From the NCBI RefSeq assembly GCF_003387375.1, contig NZ_QUNG01000011.1, positions 44,045 to 108,044 of the forward strand: a DNA stretch of 64,000 nt, read 5' to 3'. How positions within the stretch are numbered: position 1 is the first letter of the stretch; each line of letters opens with the position of its first letter. Shown here one piece after another: positions 36,894 to 46,258 of this stretch. Source of the stretch: Marinomonas pollencensis. GTDB taxonomy: Bacteria; Pseudomonadota; Gammaproteobacteria; Pseudomonadales; Marinomonadaceae. The position numbers were made by a program, and so were the translations under genes. The notes under the pieces were generated by a model, which was given only the letters and a program-made list of their open reading frames with translations, was not told the origin of the DNA and did not search any database.

Positions 36894-38447
36894 ATGAAAA
36901 AGATATCCGTAGGAGCCTCAGTTGCGTGTTTGGTATTGGCTGCAAATGTCTATGCAGCAGAGCCTAAAGATGGCGGTGCGATTAATGTTGTTGTACAGCC
37001 TGAGCCACCGAGTTTAATGATAGGAATGTACTCAAATGGTACAACACAGCAAGTAGGCGGTAATATATTTGAAGGCTTGTTGCGTTATGACAAAGAGTTA
37101 AATCCTCATCCTTTACTGGCTAAATCTTGGGAAAATTCCGAGGACGGAAAAACCTGGACCTTTCATTTAGAAAAAGATGTTTTATGGCATGATGGAAAGC
37201 CTTTTACCTCAGCGGACGTTGTTTTCTCTGTTGATAAAATGTTGAGAAAAACCAACGCACGTTTACGTACCTCCTTAGAGTTTGTCGAAAGTATTAGCGC
37301 GCCAGACGATTATACCGTTGTTTTTAAGCTGAATAAGCCGTTTGGTCCGTTTATCCGTTTGTTTGAGGTTGGCACCATGCCAATGTACCCAAAACATATC
37401 TATGCAGGGACAGATTACAAGATTAACCCAGCAAACCAACATCCAATTGGTACTGGTCCTTTTAAGTTTGTCGAGTGGAAAAAAGGCTCCTATATCCATC
37501 TGACTAAAAACGATCATTATCATGTTTCTGGCTTACCTCACATTAATGATCTGTATTGGCATGTTATTCCCGATGCCGCGTCAAGAGCAGTGGCGTTTGA
37601 AACAGGAAAAATCGATGTTCTTCCTGGCGGCTCAGTGGAAAACTTTGATGTACCTCGCTTAACCGAGTTAGACAATACCTGTGTTACCACTGATGGTTGG
37701 GAGTTCTTTTCGCCACATTCACTGTTGTGGCTGAATAATCGACAAGGGCCAATGGCAGATAAAAGATTCCGTCAGGCTGTTATGTACGCCATGGATCGTG
37801 AATTTGCCAAAAATGTGCTTTGGAATGGTTTCGGTAAAGTCGCCAATGGTCCTGTGGGTTCTAAAACGAAATTTTATGATAAGTCGCTGCCAAATTATGA
37901 GTACGACCCAGCTAAGGCGAAAAAGCTGTTAAAAGAGATGGGTTATGACGGCACACCAGTTCGTTTATTGCCTATGCCATATGGGGAAACTTGGCAGCGT
38001 TGGGCTGAGGTTGTTAAGCAAAACCTTGAAGAAGTAGGCATTAAAACCAAGATGGTTTCAACGGATGTCGCAGGTTGGAACCAAAAGGTAGCAGATTGGG
38101 ATTACGACATCTCTTTCACTTATCTGTATCAATATGGCGACCCTGCGTTAGGTGTTTCTCGTAACTATATTTCTAGCAATATTTCGAAAGGCTCTTCTTG
38201 GAACAATGTTGAGGGTTATGAAAACGCTCAAGTTGACAAGTTGTTTGCTGAAGCCGCTGTTGCTTTCCCCGACTCAAAACGTCAAGAGCTGTATAGCAAG
38301 GTACAGCGTCAATTAGTGGAAGATGTGCCTGTTGCTTGGTTAATGGAGCTGGAATTCCCCACCATTTATAACTGTAAGGTACAAAATTTGATCGACTCTG
38401 GTATCGGTATCAATGATGCGTTTGGTACAGCTTGGATTAAACAGTAA
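36894..38447 (+). CDS. ABC transporter substrate-binding protein, DppA/OppA family
   Basis: A 517-residue periplasmic binding protein. Residues 1-22 are a signal peptide (VLAANVYA then A-E-P). The SBP_bac_5 signatures are seen in VGGNIFEGLLRYDKELNPHP, LAKSWENSEDGKTWTFHLEKDV, and FRQAVMYAMDREFA. Binding specificity cannot be read, but genes downstream act on N-carbamoyl and N-acetyl amino compounds, suggesting an amide or peptide ligand. CAAGGAG precedes the ATG. Confidence 0.9.
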   Translation: MKKISVGASVACLVLAANVYAAEPKDGGAINVVVQPEPPSLMIGMYSNGTTQQVGGNIFEGLLRYDKELNPHPLLAKSWENSEDGKTWTFHLEKDVLWHDGKPFTSADVVFSVDKMLRKTNARLRTSLEFVESISAPDDYTVVFKLNKPFGPFIRLFEVGTMPMYPKHIYAGTDYKINPANQHPIGTGPFKFVEWKKGSYIHLTKNDHYHVSGLPHINDLYWHVIPDAASRAVAFETGKIDVLPGGSVENFDVPRLTELDNTCVTTDGWEFFSPHSLLWLNNRQGPMADKRFRQAVMYAMDREFAKNVLWNGFGKVANGPVGSKTKFYDKSLPNYEYDPAKAKKLLKEMGYDGTPVRLLPMPYGETWQRWAEVVKQNLEEVGIKTKMVSTDVAGWNQKVADWDYDISFTYLYQYGDPALGVSRNYISSNISKGSSWNNVEGYENAQVDKLFAEAAVAFPDSKRQELYSKVQRQLVEDVPVAWLMELEFPTIYNCKVQNLIDSGIGINDAFGTAWIKQ

Positions 38448-38495
38448 ATGACAGGGGCGGGCTCAGGCCTGCCCTTATTTTGAGTGATATAAATT

Positions 38496-39479
38496 ATGAA
38501 TCTACAAACTTTATTGTATATCGGTGGCCGGTTGATAAAAGGTGTGATCATTTTGTTGATCATTGCTGTGTTTAATTTCTTCTTGATTCGTGCGGCACCT
38601 GGGGATCCTGCCAAGGTGATGGCGGGTGAGGCGGGGGCAACTGACGAAGTGTTCTTGCAGCAGTTACGGGAGCAGTTTGGGTTAGATCAGCCGCTTTATT
38701 ATCAGCTTTGGGTCTATATCAGTAACTTATTACATTTTGATATGGGCATGAGCTATCGCCAGAATATCCCTGTGTTTGATCTTATTATGGACCGATTACC
38801 CGCCACCTTGCTACTGACGGGTACGGCGTTTTTATTGTCCATTGCGCTTGGTGTACTCGCAGGGGTAATTGCTTCAGTGAATTATAAAAAATGGGTGGAC
38901 TCTCTGATCACAATATTGTCGCTTATTTTTTATGCTACGCCTTTATTTTGGTTGGCTATCATGGCGTCTCTTTTCTTCTCTGTTTACCTTGGCTGGTTGC
39001 CAGGCTTTGGCATGGAAACGGTTGGCGTTGAGCTATCCGGCTGGGATCGCGTTATCGATATCGCGCTGCATTTGGTGCTACCGGCAACCACCTTAGGTTT
39101 GTTTTTTACCGCAGTGTATGCCCGGATGACACGAACTTCCATGATAGAAACAAGCCGTCTGGATTTTGTAAAAACCGCCATAGCAAAAGGTATGACACCA
39201 TCTAGGGTGACAAGAAAGCACGTATTGCGTAATGCATTGCTTCCTGTCATCACATTAGCAGGGATACAAGCGGGGCAGTTAATCGGCGGTGCGGTGCTCA
39301 CCGAGACTGTTTTTGCATGGCCAGGAATTGGTCGCTTAATGTTCGAAGCATTATTTCAACGTGACTATAACTTGCTGTTGGGTGTGTTCTTTATTTCTTC
39401 AGCCATGGTTGTCCTATTTAACCTGATCACAGACGTTATTTACTGCGTTGTTGATCCACGAATAGAGCTTTCAAAATGA
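38496..39479 (+). CDS. ABC transporter permease, DppB type
   Basis: A 327-residue membrane protein with six hydrophobic helices. Typical features are F-F-L-I-R-A-A-P-G-D-P after helix 1, the E-Q-F-G-L-D-Q-P-L-Y-Y-Q segment, and the coupling loop with F-V-K-T-A-I-A-K-G-M-T-P-S-R. It overlaps the next permease by 4 bases. Confidence 0.92.
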   Translation: MNLQTLLYIGGRLIKGVIILLIIAVFNFFLIRAAPGDPAKVMAGEAGATDEVFLQQLREQFGLDQPLYYQLWVYISNLLHFDMGMSYRQNIPVFDLIMDRLPATLLLTGTAFLLSIALGVLAGVIASVNYKKWVDSLITILSLIFYATPLFWLAIMASLFFSVYLGWLPGFGMETVGVELSGWDRVIDIALHLVLPATTLGLFFTAVYARMTRTSMIETSRLDFVKTAIAKGMTPSRVTRKHVLRNALLPVITLAGIQAGQLIGGAVLTETVFAWPGIGRLMFEALFQRDYNLLLGVFFISSAMVVLFNLITDVIYCVVDPRIELSK

Positions 39480-40315
39480 ATATAATCAAGACTTTAAGCC
39501 AGAATAAAGTGGCGATGGTTGGTTTTTTTGTATTGGCCATTTTTTGTTTGATCGCCGCTTTTGGCCCATTACTCTACGACGGTAGCCCATGGAAAATGGT
39601 GCAACGTCCTTTTCTTCCTCCGTTTGAGAACAGTAACTACTTATTAGGCACGGACACCTTAGGTCGTGATGTGCTGGCGGGTTTGATATATGGCACTCGT
39701 ATATCACTATTGGTGGGGCTGGTTTCGACGTTAATCGCTTTATTAATCGGTATTCCTTTAGGGGCTTACGCTGGTTATTTTGGTGGCTGGGTCGATGAGC
39801 TGCTTATGCGTTTCACGGAAATCTTTCAGACGGTGCCAAGTTTTGCGCTAGCCATTGTTATTGTGGCTATTTTTGAGCCCAGTGTGTATTCGATTACCAG
39901 TGCAATTGCGATCGTGAGTTGGCCTCCTGTTGCGCGTTTGGTGCGTGGTGAGTTTATGTCTCTGCGTAGCCAAGAATATGTCTTGGCAGCAAAACTTAAT
40001 GGGCAAACTCATCGCAATATTATTATGCGTGAGATTTTGCCGAACAGCTTGTCGCCAATTATTGTGCTTGCTTCTTTGATGGTGGCGACGGCGATTCTAC
40101 TTGAGTCATCCCTTTCTTTTTTAGGCTTAGGTGACCCAGAAATTATGTCTTGGGGCTACATGATAGGGGCAGCCAAAACGGTTGTGCGTCAAGCTTGGTG
40201 GTTGAGTTTTATCCCAGGTTTAGCGATTGCCTTGACGGTGTTGTCGTTGAATCTTCTTGGTGAAGGCTTGAATGAAGCATTGAACCCAAAAATGTCAGGG
40301 AAGAGGGAGAATTGA
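39476..40315 (+). CDS. ABC transporter permease, DppC type
   Basis: A 279-residue membrane protein. The N-terminal helix is followed by N-Y-L-L-G-T-D-T-L-G-R-D-V-L, the hallmark of DppC subunits, then five more helices and the loop S-Q-E-Y-V-L-A-A-K-L-N-G. It pairs with the DppB-type gene to form the channel. The ATPase gene starts one base after its stop. Confidence 0.92.
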   Translation: MNIIKTLSQNKVAMVGFFVLAIFCLIAAFGPLLYDGSPWKMVQRPFLPPFENSNYLLGTDTLGRDVLAGLIYGTRISLLVGLVSTLIALLIGIPLGAYAGYFGGWVDELLMRFTEIFQTVPSFALAIVIVAIFEPSVYSITSAIAIVSWPPVARLVRGEFMSLRSQEYVLAAKLNGQTHRNIIMREILPNSLSPIIVLASLMVATAILLESSLSFLGLGDPEIMSWGYMIGAAKTVVRQAWWLSFIPGLAIALTVLSLNLLGEGLNEALNPKMSGKREN

Positions 40316-40316
40316 T

Positions 40317-41984
40317 ATGAAGCCTTTGCTGCAAGTTGAAGATTTGACGATTCGCCTACCAAAAGGCGGAGACCGCGAGTTCGCTATCCAGAAAGTAAAT
40401 TATAACTTGATGCCTGGTGAAATCTTATGTGTTGTTGGCGAGTCTGGGTCAGGTAAGTCTATGACTGCGAATGCGATCATGGGCTTGTTGCCAAAAACCA
40501 TTCAAGTTGATGCAGGTACGATTATTTTTGATGGCGTTGACCTAGCTTCATTAGAAGAGCGTCGTGCCCGCGAATTACGCGGTAATCGTATCAGTATGAT
40601 TTTTCAGGAGCCAATGACTGCCCTTAATCCATTGATGAGAGTGGCGGATCAAATTGGTGAAGTGTTTTTAATTCACACCAATATGAATGCGAAGCAAAGA
40701 GACGAAAGGGCATTAGCTTTGCTGGTGGATGTGGGGCTACCTGATCCGGAAAAAATGATGAAAGCCTACCCTCATCAGCTTTCTGGGGGGCAGCGTCAGA
40801 GAGTGATGATTGCTATGGCGTTGGCATTAGAGCCCGCTATTTTGATTGCCGATGAGCCAACCACGGCGTTGGATGTTACCACTCAAGCGCAAATTTTAAA
40901 GCTCATTAAAGAGCTGCAAGAAAAGCACAATACAGCAGTTATGTTTATTACTCATGACTTTGGTGTTGTGGCCGAGATTGCAGACCGTGTCGTGGTGATG
41001 GAAAAAGGCCAAATGGTGGAGATTGGGGGCAGTGACGACGTGCTTAATAATCCACAGCATGAGTACACCAAAAAACTGATTGCCGCCGTTCCTCCTTTGG
41101 TTGCGCCCCATCGAGAGGCGCTATTAGAAGTAACGCCGGTGTTAACCGTGAATAACCTTTGCAAAACCTACAGCACAGGAGGCGGCTGGTTTTCAAAAGC
41201 TCGCGTTGTTAAAGCCGCAGATGATGTCACTTTTACACTGCATCGTGGGGAAACGTTAGGGCTGGTAGGGGAGTCTGGTTCTGGGAAGTCAACGGTGAGT
41301 CGTTGTGTGGTGCGCCTGCTTGATTCAGACAGCGGGGAGATTTTGATTGGCGAAGATGCCATTCAAGACCTAAATACAGCAGAGCTAGCACCATATCGAA
41401 AGCGCATCCAGATGGTATTTCAAGACCCTTTTGCCTCTTTGAACCCTAGAAAGACCATTGGTCAAATCATTGCAGATGGTCCGATTGCTCAAGGAATGGA
41501 GCCAGCCAAAGCCTTGGCTAAGGCAGCAGAGCTGCTCGATCTAGTTGAGCTACCTAGAGCGGCTTTAGATCGCTATCCCCATGAGTTTTCAGGCGGCCAG
41601 CGTCAGCGGGTCGGAATAGCAAGAGCGCTCGCCCATGACCCAGAAATACTGGTCGCAGATGAGGCGATATCGGCATTAGACGTTTCTGTGCAGGCGCAAA
41701 TATTGGACTTATTAGACACATTAAAAGTACGGCTTAATTTGGCTATTTTGTTTGTGGTTCATGACCTTCGTGTTGCTGCTCAGGTTTGCGATCGAGTGAT
41801 TGTTATGCAAAAAGGCAAAGTGGTTGAAATGGGCGTGACTAAAACTGTGTTTGAAGCTCCCTCTCATGAATACACAAAAAGCTTAATTGACTCTATTCCT
41901 GGTGCAAGCTGGCGTTCAGACCTGCCTGATCATATACCGCAGGAAGGGCAGCCCGAGAAGCAGCCTGCGATGAGCAGTGTGTGA
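40317..41984 (+). CDS. Fused dual ABC ATPase, DppDF/GsiA type
   Basis: A 555-residue chain with two ABC domains. Domain 1 has GESGSGKSMTANAI, LSGGQRQRVMIAMAL and LIADEPTTALD; domain 2 (from about 270) has GESGSGKSTVSRC, FSGGQRQRVGIARAL and LVADEAISALD. Each is followed by the oligopeptide C-terminal segment with H-E-Y-T-K. This GsiA/DdpDF-like fusion energises the importer encoded just upstream. Confidence 0.92.
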   Translation: MKPLLQVEDLTIRLPKGGDREFAIQKVNYNLMPGEILCVVGESGSGKSMTANAIMGLLPKTIQVDAGTIIFDGVDLASLEERRARELRGNRISMIFQEPMTALNPLMRVADQIGEVFLIHTNMNAKQRDERALALLVDVGLPDPEKMMKAYPHQLSGGQRQRVMIAMALALEPAILIADEPTTALDVTTQAQILKLIKELQEKHNTAVMFITHDFGVVAEIADRVVVMEKGQMVEIGGSDDVLNNPQHEYTKKLIAAVPPLVAPHREALLEVTPVLTVNNLCKTYSTGGGWFSKARVVKAADDVTFTLHRGETLGLVGESGSGKSTVSRCVVRLLDSDSGEILIGEDAIQDLNTAELAPYRKRIQMVFQDPFASLNPRKTIGQIIADGPIAQGMEPAKALAKAAELLDLVELPRAALDRYPHEFSGGQRQRVGIARALAHDPEILVADEAISALDVSVQAQILDLLDTLKVRLNLAILFVVHDLRVAAQVCDRVIVMQKGKVVEMGVTKTVFEAPSHEYTKSLIDSIPGASWRSDLPDHIPQEGQPEKQPAMSSV

Positions 41985-42067
41985 TAGTGAGTCATGGTTA
42001 AACAATGGGTTTCCTAGTATTTAACCAAGCTTAATTGGTCGATGAACTAGGGCTCTATATTCACGCT

Positions 42068-42087
42068 ATGCCATTGAAAAATGGCAT
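42068..42087. repeat. Short perfect hairpin before the carbamoylase gene
   Basis: ATGCCATT-GAAA-AATGGCAT. A GNRA-type loop closes an 8-bp stem, 34 bases before the start codon. There is no T run. It may protect or attenuate the downstream mRNA. Confidence 0.4.
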
Positions 42088-42121
42088 TCGTTCTACGCAC
42101 GGACACAGGTAGAGAAGTAAT

Positions 42122-43375
42122 ATGAATATTGAAAAATGCAATGCTGAACGGCTATGGGACTCTATTATGGAGATCGGCAAGATTGGCCATGCAGAAGTGA
42201 AAAATAGCAAAGTAGGTGGCTGTCACCGTTTAGCATTAACAGATAAAGACCAGCAAGCACGAGATTTATTCATCAGTTGGGCGCAAGAGATTGGCTGCCA
42301 TTTACGCATTGATCCGGTCGGTAACCTGTTTCTGCGCAGAGAAGGGAAAGACAATAATTTACTGCCAGTGACCACAGGAAGTCACCTTGATACTCAACCA
42401 ACCGGTGGCAAATTTGACGGGATATATGGCTGCTTAGCAGGGCTAGAAGTACTGCGCTGTTTAGATGAGCAAAATATTCAGACGTTAAGGCCCATTGAAG
42501 TAGTGGTTTGGACCAATGAAGAGGGTTCCCGCTTTAAGCCAGCCATGCTGGGCTCTGGCGCTTATGCTGGGGTGTTTAAACTAGAAGGTGTGCTGTCGAC
42601 AAAAGATGTTAACGGAATAAGCTTTGGTGAGGAATTAGAGCGTTTAGGCTACCAGGATAAAATGACAGAGGGTTTCTCTAAGTGTTATCAATATTACGAG
42701 CTGCATATTGAGCAAGGGCCGGTGCTTGAAGCGCTGGATATTGACCTTGGTATTGTCACTGGGGTACTCGGTATGTGTTGGTATGACGTGGAGGTAATAG
42801 GCACTTCTTGTCATGCTGGGCCAAGTCCTATGCATTTGCGCAACGATGCATTGGTTGGGGTGGCGAACATGGTGACGCAATTGACTGAGATTGCTGCGAA
42901 TAATGGGGTAGACAGTCGCTGTACAATAGGTGAGCTCAATGTGTTAAATGCTTCCACCAATGTCTCCCCTGGGCATGTGACTTTCTCTCTCGATCTGCGT
43001 GAATCATCTGCCTCACAATTGCATGAGTTGCAGACCAAAGCGTTTGAAGCTCTGCATCGAATTGCTTATCAGCATAATTTAGAGATAACCATTAAAGAGT
43101 CTTGGTCTCTTCCACCCTGTCCGTTTGATGAAAAGTGTCTGTCTAATATAAAACAGGCCTGTGAATCGGTTTACCCAGAAATTAAAGCCCATTCTTTGGT
43201 GAGTGGTGCAGGGCATGACGCGGTTTACGTGAGCCGAGTCGCGCCTACGGCGATGATCTTTGTGCCTTCTGAGAAAGGGTTAAGTCATAACGAATGTGAA
43301 TACACCAGCCCTGAGCAGTTAGAGAAGGGGTGTAACGTTTTGCTAAATACTATTCTTCGTGCGGCAAATAGCTAA
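42122..43375 (+). CDS. Zn-dependent M20-family N-carbamoyl amino acid hydrolase / amidase
   Basis: A 417-residue enzyme of the hydantoinase/carbamoylase (HyuC/AmaB) branch of peptidase family M20. Metal-binding motifs are TGSHLDTQPTGGKFDG near residue 87 (His/Asp), WTNEEGSRF near 127 (Glu-Glu) and E-L-H-I-E-Q-G-P near 190; the last His lies in KGLSHNECEYTSPEQ near the end. Members hydrolyse N-carbamoyl amino acids, ureidoglycolate/allantoate or N-acyl amino acids, giving free amine and, for ureido groups, CO2 and ammonia. It overlaps the next gene region and follows the Dpp-type transporter, so it probably acts on the imported compound. Substrate undecided. Confidence 0.88.
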   Translation: MNIEKCNAERLWDSIMEIGKIGHAEVKNSKVGGCHRLALTDKDQQARDLFISWAQEIGCHLRIDPVGNLFLRREGKDNNLLPVTTGSHLDTQPTGGKFDGIYGCLAGLEVLRCLDEQNIQTLRPIEVVVWTNEEGSRFKPAMLGSGAYAGVFKLEGVLSTKDVNGISFGEELERLGYQDKMTEGFSKCYQYYELHIEQGPVLEALDIDLGIVTGVLGMCWYDVEVIGTSCHAGPSPMHLRNDALVGVANMVTQLTEIAANNGVDSRCTIGELNVLNASTNVSPGHVTFSLDLRESSASQLHELQTKAFEALHRIAYQHNLEITIKESWSLPPCPFDEKCLSNIKQACESVYPEIKAHSLVSGAGHDAVYVSRVAPTAMIFVPSEKGLSHNECEYTSPEQLEKGCNVLLNTILRAANS

Positions 43376-43400
43376 CCGGTATTATTTATGGAGAAATAAT

Positions 43401-44426
43401 ATGAAAGCCTTTTATCATAAGGACCAAAGTCAGCACAGCCCCAAATTCTATATGAAAAATGGTAATCCAATTGCCGCTAGGGAAGTGCCAGAGCGTGGTG
43501 ACATATTTCGTAATGTACTGAACGAACTTGATATTTCTTTACAAGAAGCAAGTGATTTCGGAATGGCTTATATTGCCAAAGTGCATTCACCTGACTATTT
43601 GACCTTTTTAAGAAGTGTATATCCAAAATGGGCCGCTTTGCCTGATGCGAGTGCCGAGATCATTCCAAAAAGTAACCCAGGTAGATACAGCGCGACTTAC
43701 CCCAAGGACATTATAGGGCAAGTTGGGTGGCATATTATGGACACCTCATGCCCTTTAGGGGAAGGTACTTGGGCAGGCGTTTATGCTTCTGCACAAACGG
43801 CAACCAGTGCTGCTGACTGTGTGGCAAGCGGTCAGTCCAGGTTTTCTTATGCCCTATGTCGGCCACCAGGTCATCATGCTTACCCAGATGGCGGTGCAGG
43901 TTTTTGCTTTGTGAATAACGCCGCTGTGGCAACCCAAAGGCTGCTTGAAAACTTTCAGCGTGTGGTTATTCTGGATGTTGATCTGCACCATGGTAATGGT
44001 ACCCAGGCGATTTTTTGGAACCGAAAGGATGTAATGACGGTTTCGATTCACGCGGATCCCGCCTATTGCTACCCGCATTATTGGGGGTATGAGCATGAGC
44101 GAGGCGCGGGTGAGGGTTATGGCTTTAATAGAAACTACCCGATTGCCGCAGGCACCACAGATAAGGAATACATGGAAGTTTTAGAGCAAGCCCTAGAGCA
44201 AATTAGCAGCTATGCTCCTGATGCCATTGTTTTATCCTTGGGGCTCGACGCTTCAGAGCAAGACCCATTTGCCGTGTTAGGCATAACAACCTCTGGATTT
44301 GAAGAGATCGGACGACGTGTAAGAAGGCTCAATTTGCCCACTGTGATTGTTCAAGAAGGGGGGTATATCTCTCCCATTCTAGGGGATAACTTAGCCGCTG
44401 TGCTGGCACCGTTTACAGCCAGCTGA
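43401..44426 (+). CDS. Histone-deacetylase family amidohydrolase, acetylpolyamine amidohydrolase-like
   Basis: A 341-residue zinc amidohydrolase of the arginase/deacetylase fold. The catalytic dyad and zinc site are seen in RPPGHHAYPDGGAGFCFVNN near residue 158 and VVILDVDLHHGNGTQ near 200, with LGLDASEQDPFAVLG near 290. The 341-residue length equals that of known acetylpolyamine amidohydrolases. The start at 43401 (TATGGAGAAATAAT upstream) is chosen over an upstream ATG at 43359 inside the carbamoylase gene. It probably removes acetyl groups from imported acetylated polyamines or related amides. Confidence 0.87.
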   Translation: MKAFYHKDQSQHSPKFYMKNGNPIAAREVPERGDIFRNVLNELDISLQEASDFGMAYIAKVHSPDYLTFLRSVYPKWAALPDASAEIIPKSNPGRYSATYPKDIIGQVGWHIMDTSCPLGEGTWAGVYASAQTATSAADCVASGQSRFSYALCRPPGHHAYPDGGAGFCFVNNAAVATQRLLENFQRVVILDVDLHHGNGTQAIFWNRKDVMTVSIHADPAYCYPHYWGYEHERGAGEGYGFNRNYPIAAGTTDKEYMEVLEQALEQISSYAPDAIVLSLGLDASEQDPFAVLGITTSGFEEIGRRVRRLNLPTVIVQEGGYISPILGDNLAAVLAPFTAS

Positions 44427-44620
44427 TTACGAAGTGCTGAGGTTTTTCTGTGTATTGCTCAGCGTAAACAGAGCGGTTTTTCTAAAAGGAAAAGCAACCA
44501 GCAACTAATAGGGTAGCTTGTTTGGGGCTATTTTGTTTCACGCTGTGGCAGTCATGGTGAGCGCTAAGCGCACTAGAATGGCGGGTGGGCTAAGAATGCT
44601 GAGTAGTGCGGAGAATAGAG

Positions 44621-44663
44621 AAGCCCCATTATGATTTGATGTTGATCATAATGGGGCTTTTGG
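44621..44663. terminator. Bidirectional-type terminator between convergent genes
   Basis: AAGCCCCATTATGAT pairs perfectly with ATCATAATGGGGCTT across a nine-base loop. On the plus strand T residues follow. It lies between the deacetylase and the SnoaL-like gene, which converge. Confidence 0.8.
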
Positions 44664-44665
44664 TG

Positions 44666-45157
44666 TTATTTGCCGTGGTAAGCTTTAGAGACGGCGAAGC
44701 TGTCTTCAAACCAGTTCCAGCTTTTTACTTTACCGTTTTCTGTTTCTACGCGTACCGCCCAGCTGAAGACGCCTGTTTTAGCACCTGAGTTGTTTGTAAT
44801 GGCGCTCATTGTGCCCATAAATACAGCTTGGTTACCGTTTACAAAGTGGTAGTCTGTGGTCCAGCTTGTTACTTTTAGTCCAGCGCCAAACAGTGGGAAG
44901 AATTTACCTAGTACTGTGTCTTGGCCTTTCCAGTCACCGATCCAAGGGATGGTTTTGTCACCTTCGTTGTGCCAAACGAAGTCATCTGCCATCAGACCTT
45001 TTAATTTTTCAACATCACCAGAGCCCGCAGCCCACAAGAAGGCTTGTGCTGTTTTCAGTGTGTCAGACTGCTCAGTTGTTGTGTCTGCTTGTGCTGTGCC
45101 GATTTGCAGAAAAGCAAACAGACCGAAGATAAGAATAGCGATTTTTTTATTTAGCAT
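44666..45157 (-). CDS. Secreted SnoaL/NTF2-like protein
   Basis: A 163-residue protein with a signal peptide (about 1-24, FLQIGTAQA). The mature part has the NTF2-like cone fold pattern: a helix AFLWAAGSGDVEKLKGLMADDFVWHNEG, a strand-rich segment IPWIGDWKGQDTVLGKFFPLF, and WAVRVETENGKVKSWNWFED. Members are enzymes or binding proteins; no catalytic set stands out. It is divergent from the LysR gene at 45251, which probably regulates it. Confidence 0.75.
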   Translation of the reverse strand: MLNKKIAILIFGLFAFLQIGTAQADTTTEQSDTLKTAQAFLWAAGSGDVEKLKGLMADDFVWHNEGDKTIPWIGDWKGQDTVLGKFFPLFGAGLKVTSWTTDYHFVNGNQAVFMGTMSAITNNSGAKTGVFSWAVRVETENGKVKSWNWFEDSFAVSKAYHGK

Positions 45158-45250
45158 GGGGTTTGTCCTATTGAGTTTGTTTGATATGCATACTATACCT
45201 GTGCTAATTTTTATTTAAACTCACTAAATAAACACTTTTGGTATGCAAAA

Positions 45251-46138
45251 ATGCACAGGATAAGATGGGACGATCTGCAATATGTGTTGGCGGTGGCCAA
45301 TGAAGGATCTTTATCTGCGGCGGCGCGAGCGCTAGGGGTCAATCATTCCACTGTGCTACGGCGCTTAGAGTCATTTGAATATCGCCATAAGGTGCAGGTT
45401 TTTCATAAGCTGGCCACAGGATATAAGCTCACGGTAGAAGGCAATGAGCTGTTGGAGTCGGCCTTGTCGATTGCCTCAGAGGTGAAAGATTTAGAGCGAC
45501 GTTTGTCTGGTAAAGAGCGTGAGTTAGAAGGGGAGTTGCGCGTCACCACAACGGATTCCTTGTTGCGCTTAGTATTGGGTAAGCATTTGGCGACCTTTCA
45601 TCGTTTATACCCGCGTATTACCTTGTCGTTAACGGTAACGCCACAGCAACTTGCTTTGTCTCAGTTAGAGTCTGATGTAGCGATTCGTATCGCCACCACT
45701 TTGGATGAGCGGTTGGTCGGCCATAAGTTGTGTCGTATTTCCTTTGGGGTGTATGGCTCGGCAGAGTATGTTGCTAAATTACAGGGCAAAAAAGTGCTGA
45801 CTTCTGCCCATTGGTTAGAGATGCGTTTAGCCAGCACCGCTCGCTTTATATCCAGTGATATTCCAGCTGAAATGGTGGTGCTCAGAGCAGATTCATACGA
45901 ACCTCTGTTAGTCGCTGCGGAACAGGGGATGGGGCTGGTGTGTATGCCGTGCTTTATTGGGGAATCTTCCGATAAGTTACAACGGGTCGATATGCCATTG
46001 GCTGGCAAGCCGATTGATTTGTATGTGATATCGCATAAGGATCTAGCCGGTTCAGCAAAGGTAAAAGCGTTTTTTGAGTTTATTAAACGAGAGCTAAAAG
46101 ACGACTATCATCGCATTGCTGGTTTGGGCGGCGCTTAA
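45251..46138 (+). CDS. LysR-family transcriptional regulator
   Basis: A 295-residue LysR regulator. The N-terminus H-R-I-R-W-D-D-L-Q-Y-V-L-A-V-A-N-E-G-S and the HTH with A-A-R-A-L-G-V-N-H-S-T-V-L-R-R are of the AaeR/DsdC-like type. It is divergent from the SnoaL-like gene with 93 bases between starts, the likely control region. Effector unknown. Confidence 0.87.
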   Translation: MHRIRWDDLQYVLAVANEGSLSAAARALGVNHSTVLRRLESFEYRHKVQVFHKLATGYKLTVEGNELLESALSIASEVKDLERRLSGKERELEGELRVTTTDSLLRLVLGKHLATFHRLYPRITLSLTVTPQQLALSQLESDVAIRIATTLDERLVGHKLCRISFGVYGSAEYVAKLQGKKVLTSAHWLEMRLASTARFISSDIPAEMVVLRADSYEPLLVAAEQGMGLVCMPCFIGESSDKLQRVDMPLAGKPIDLYVISHKDLAGSAKVKAFFEFIKRELKDDYHRIAGLGGA

Positions 46139-46258
46139 GCCATTGCTACAAATAGGCTAACCAAAGGCTGGCGCTATATCGGACCGGCTCTTTATTTAGC
46201 TGGCTCTTTATCCTTTCTCAAGTTGGTGCTTGGATAAGCGTGAATTTGTCAGCAACGC

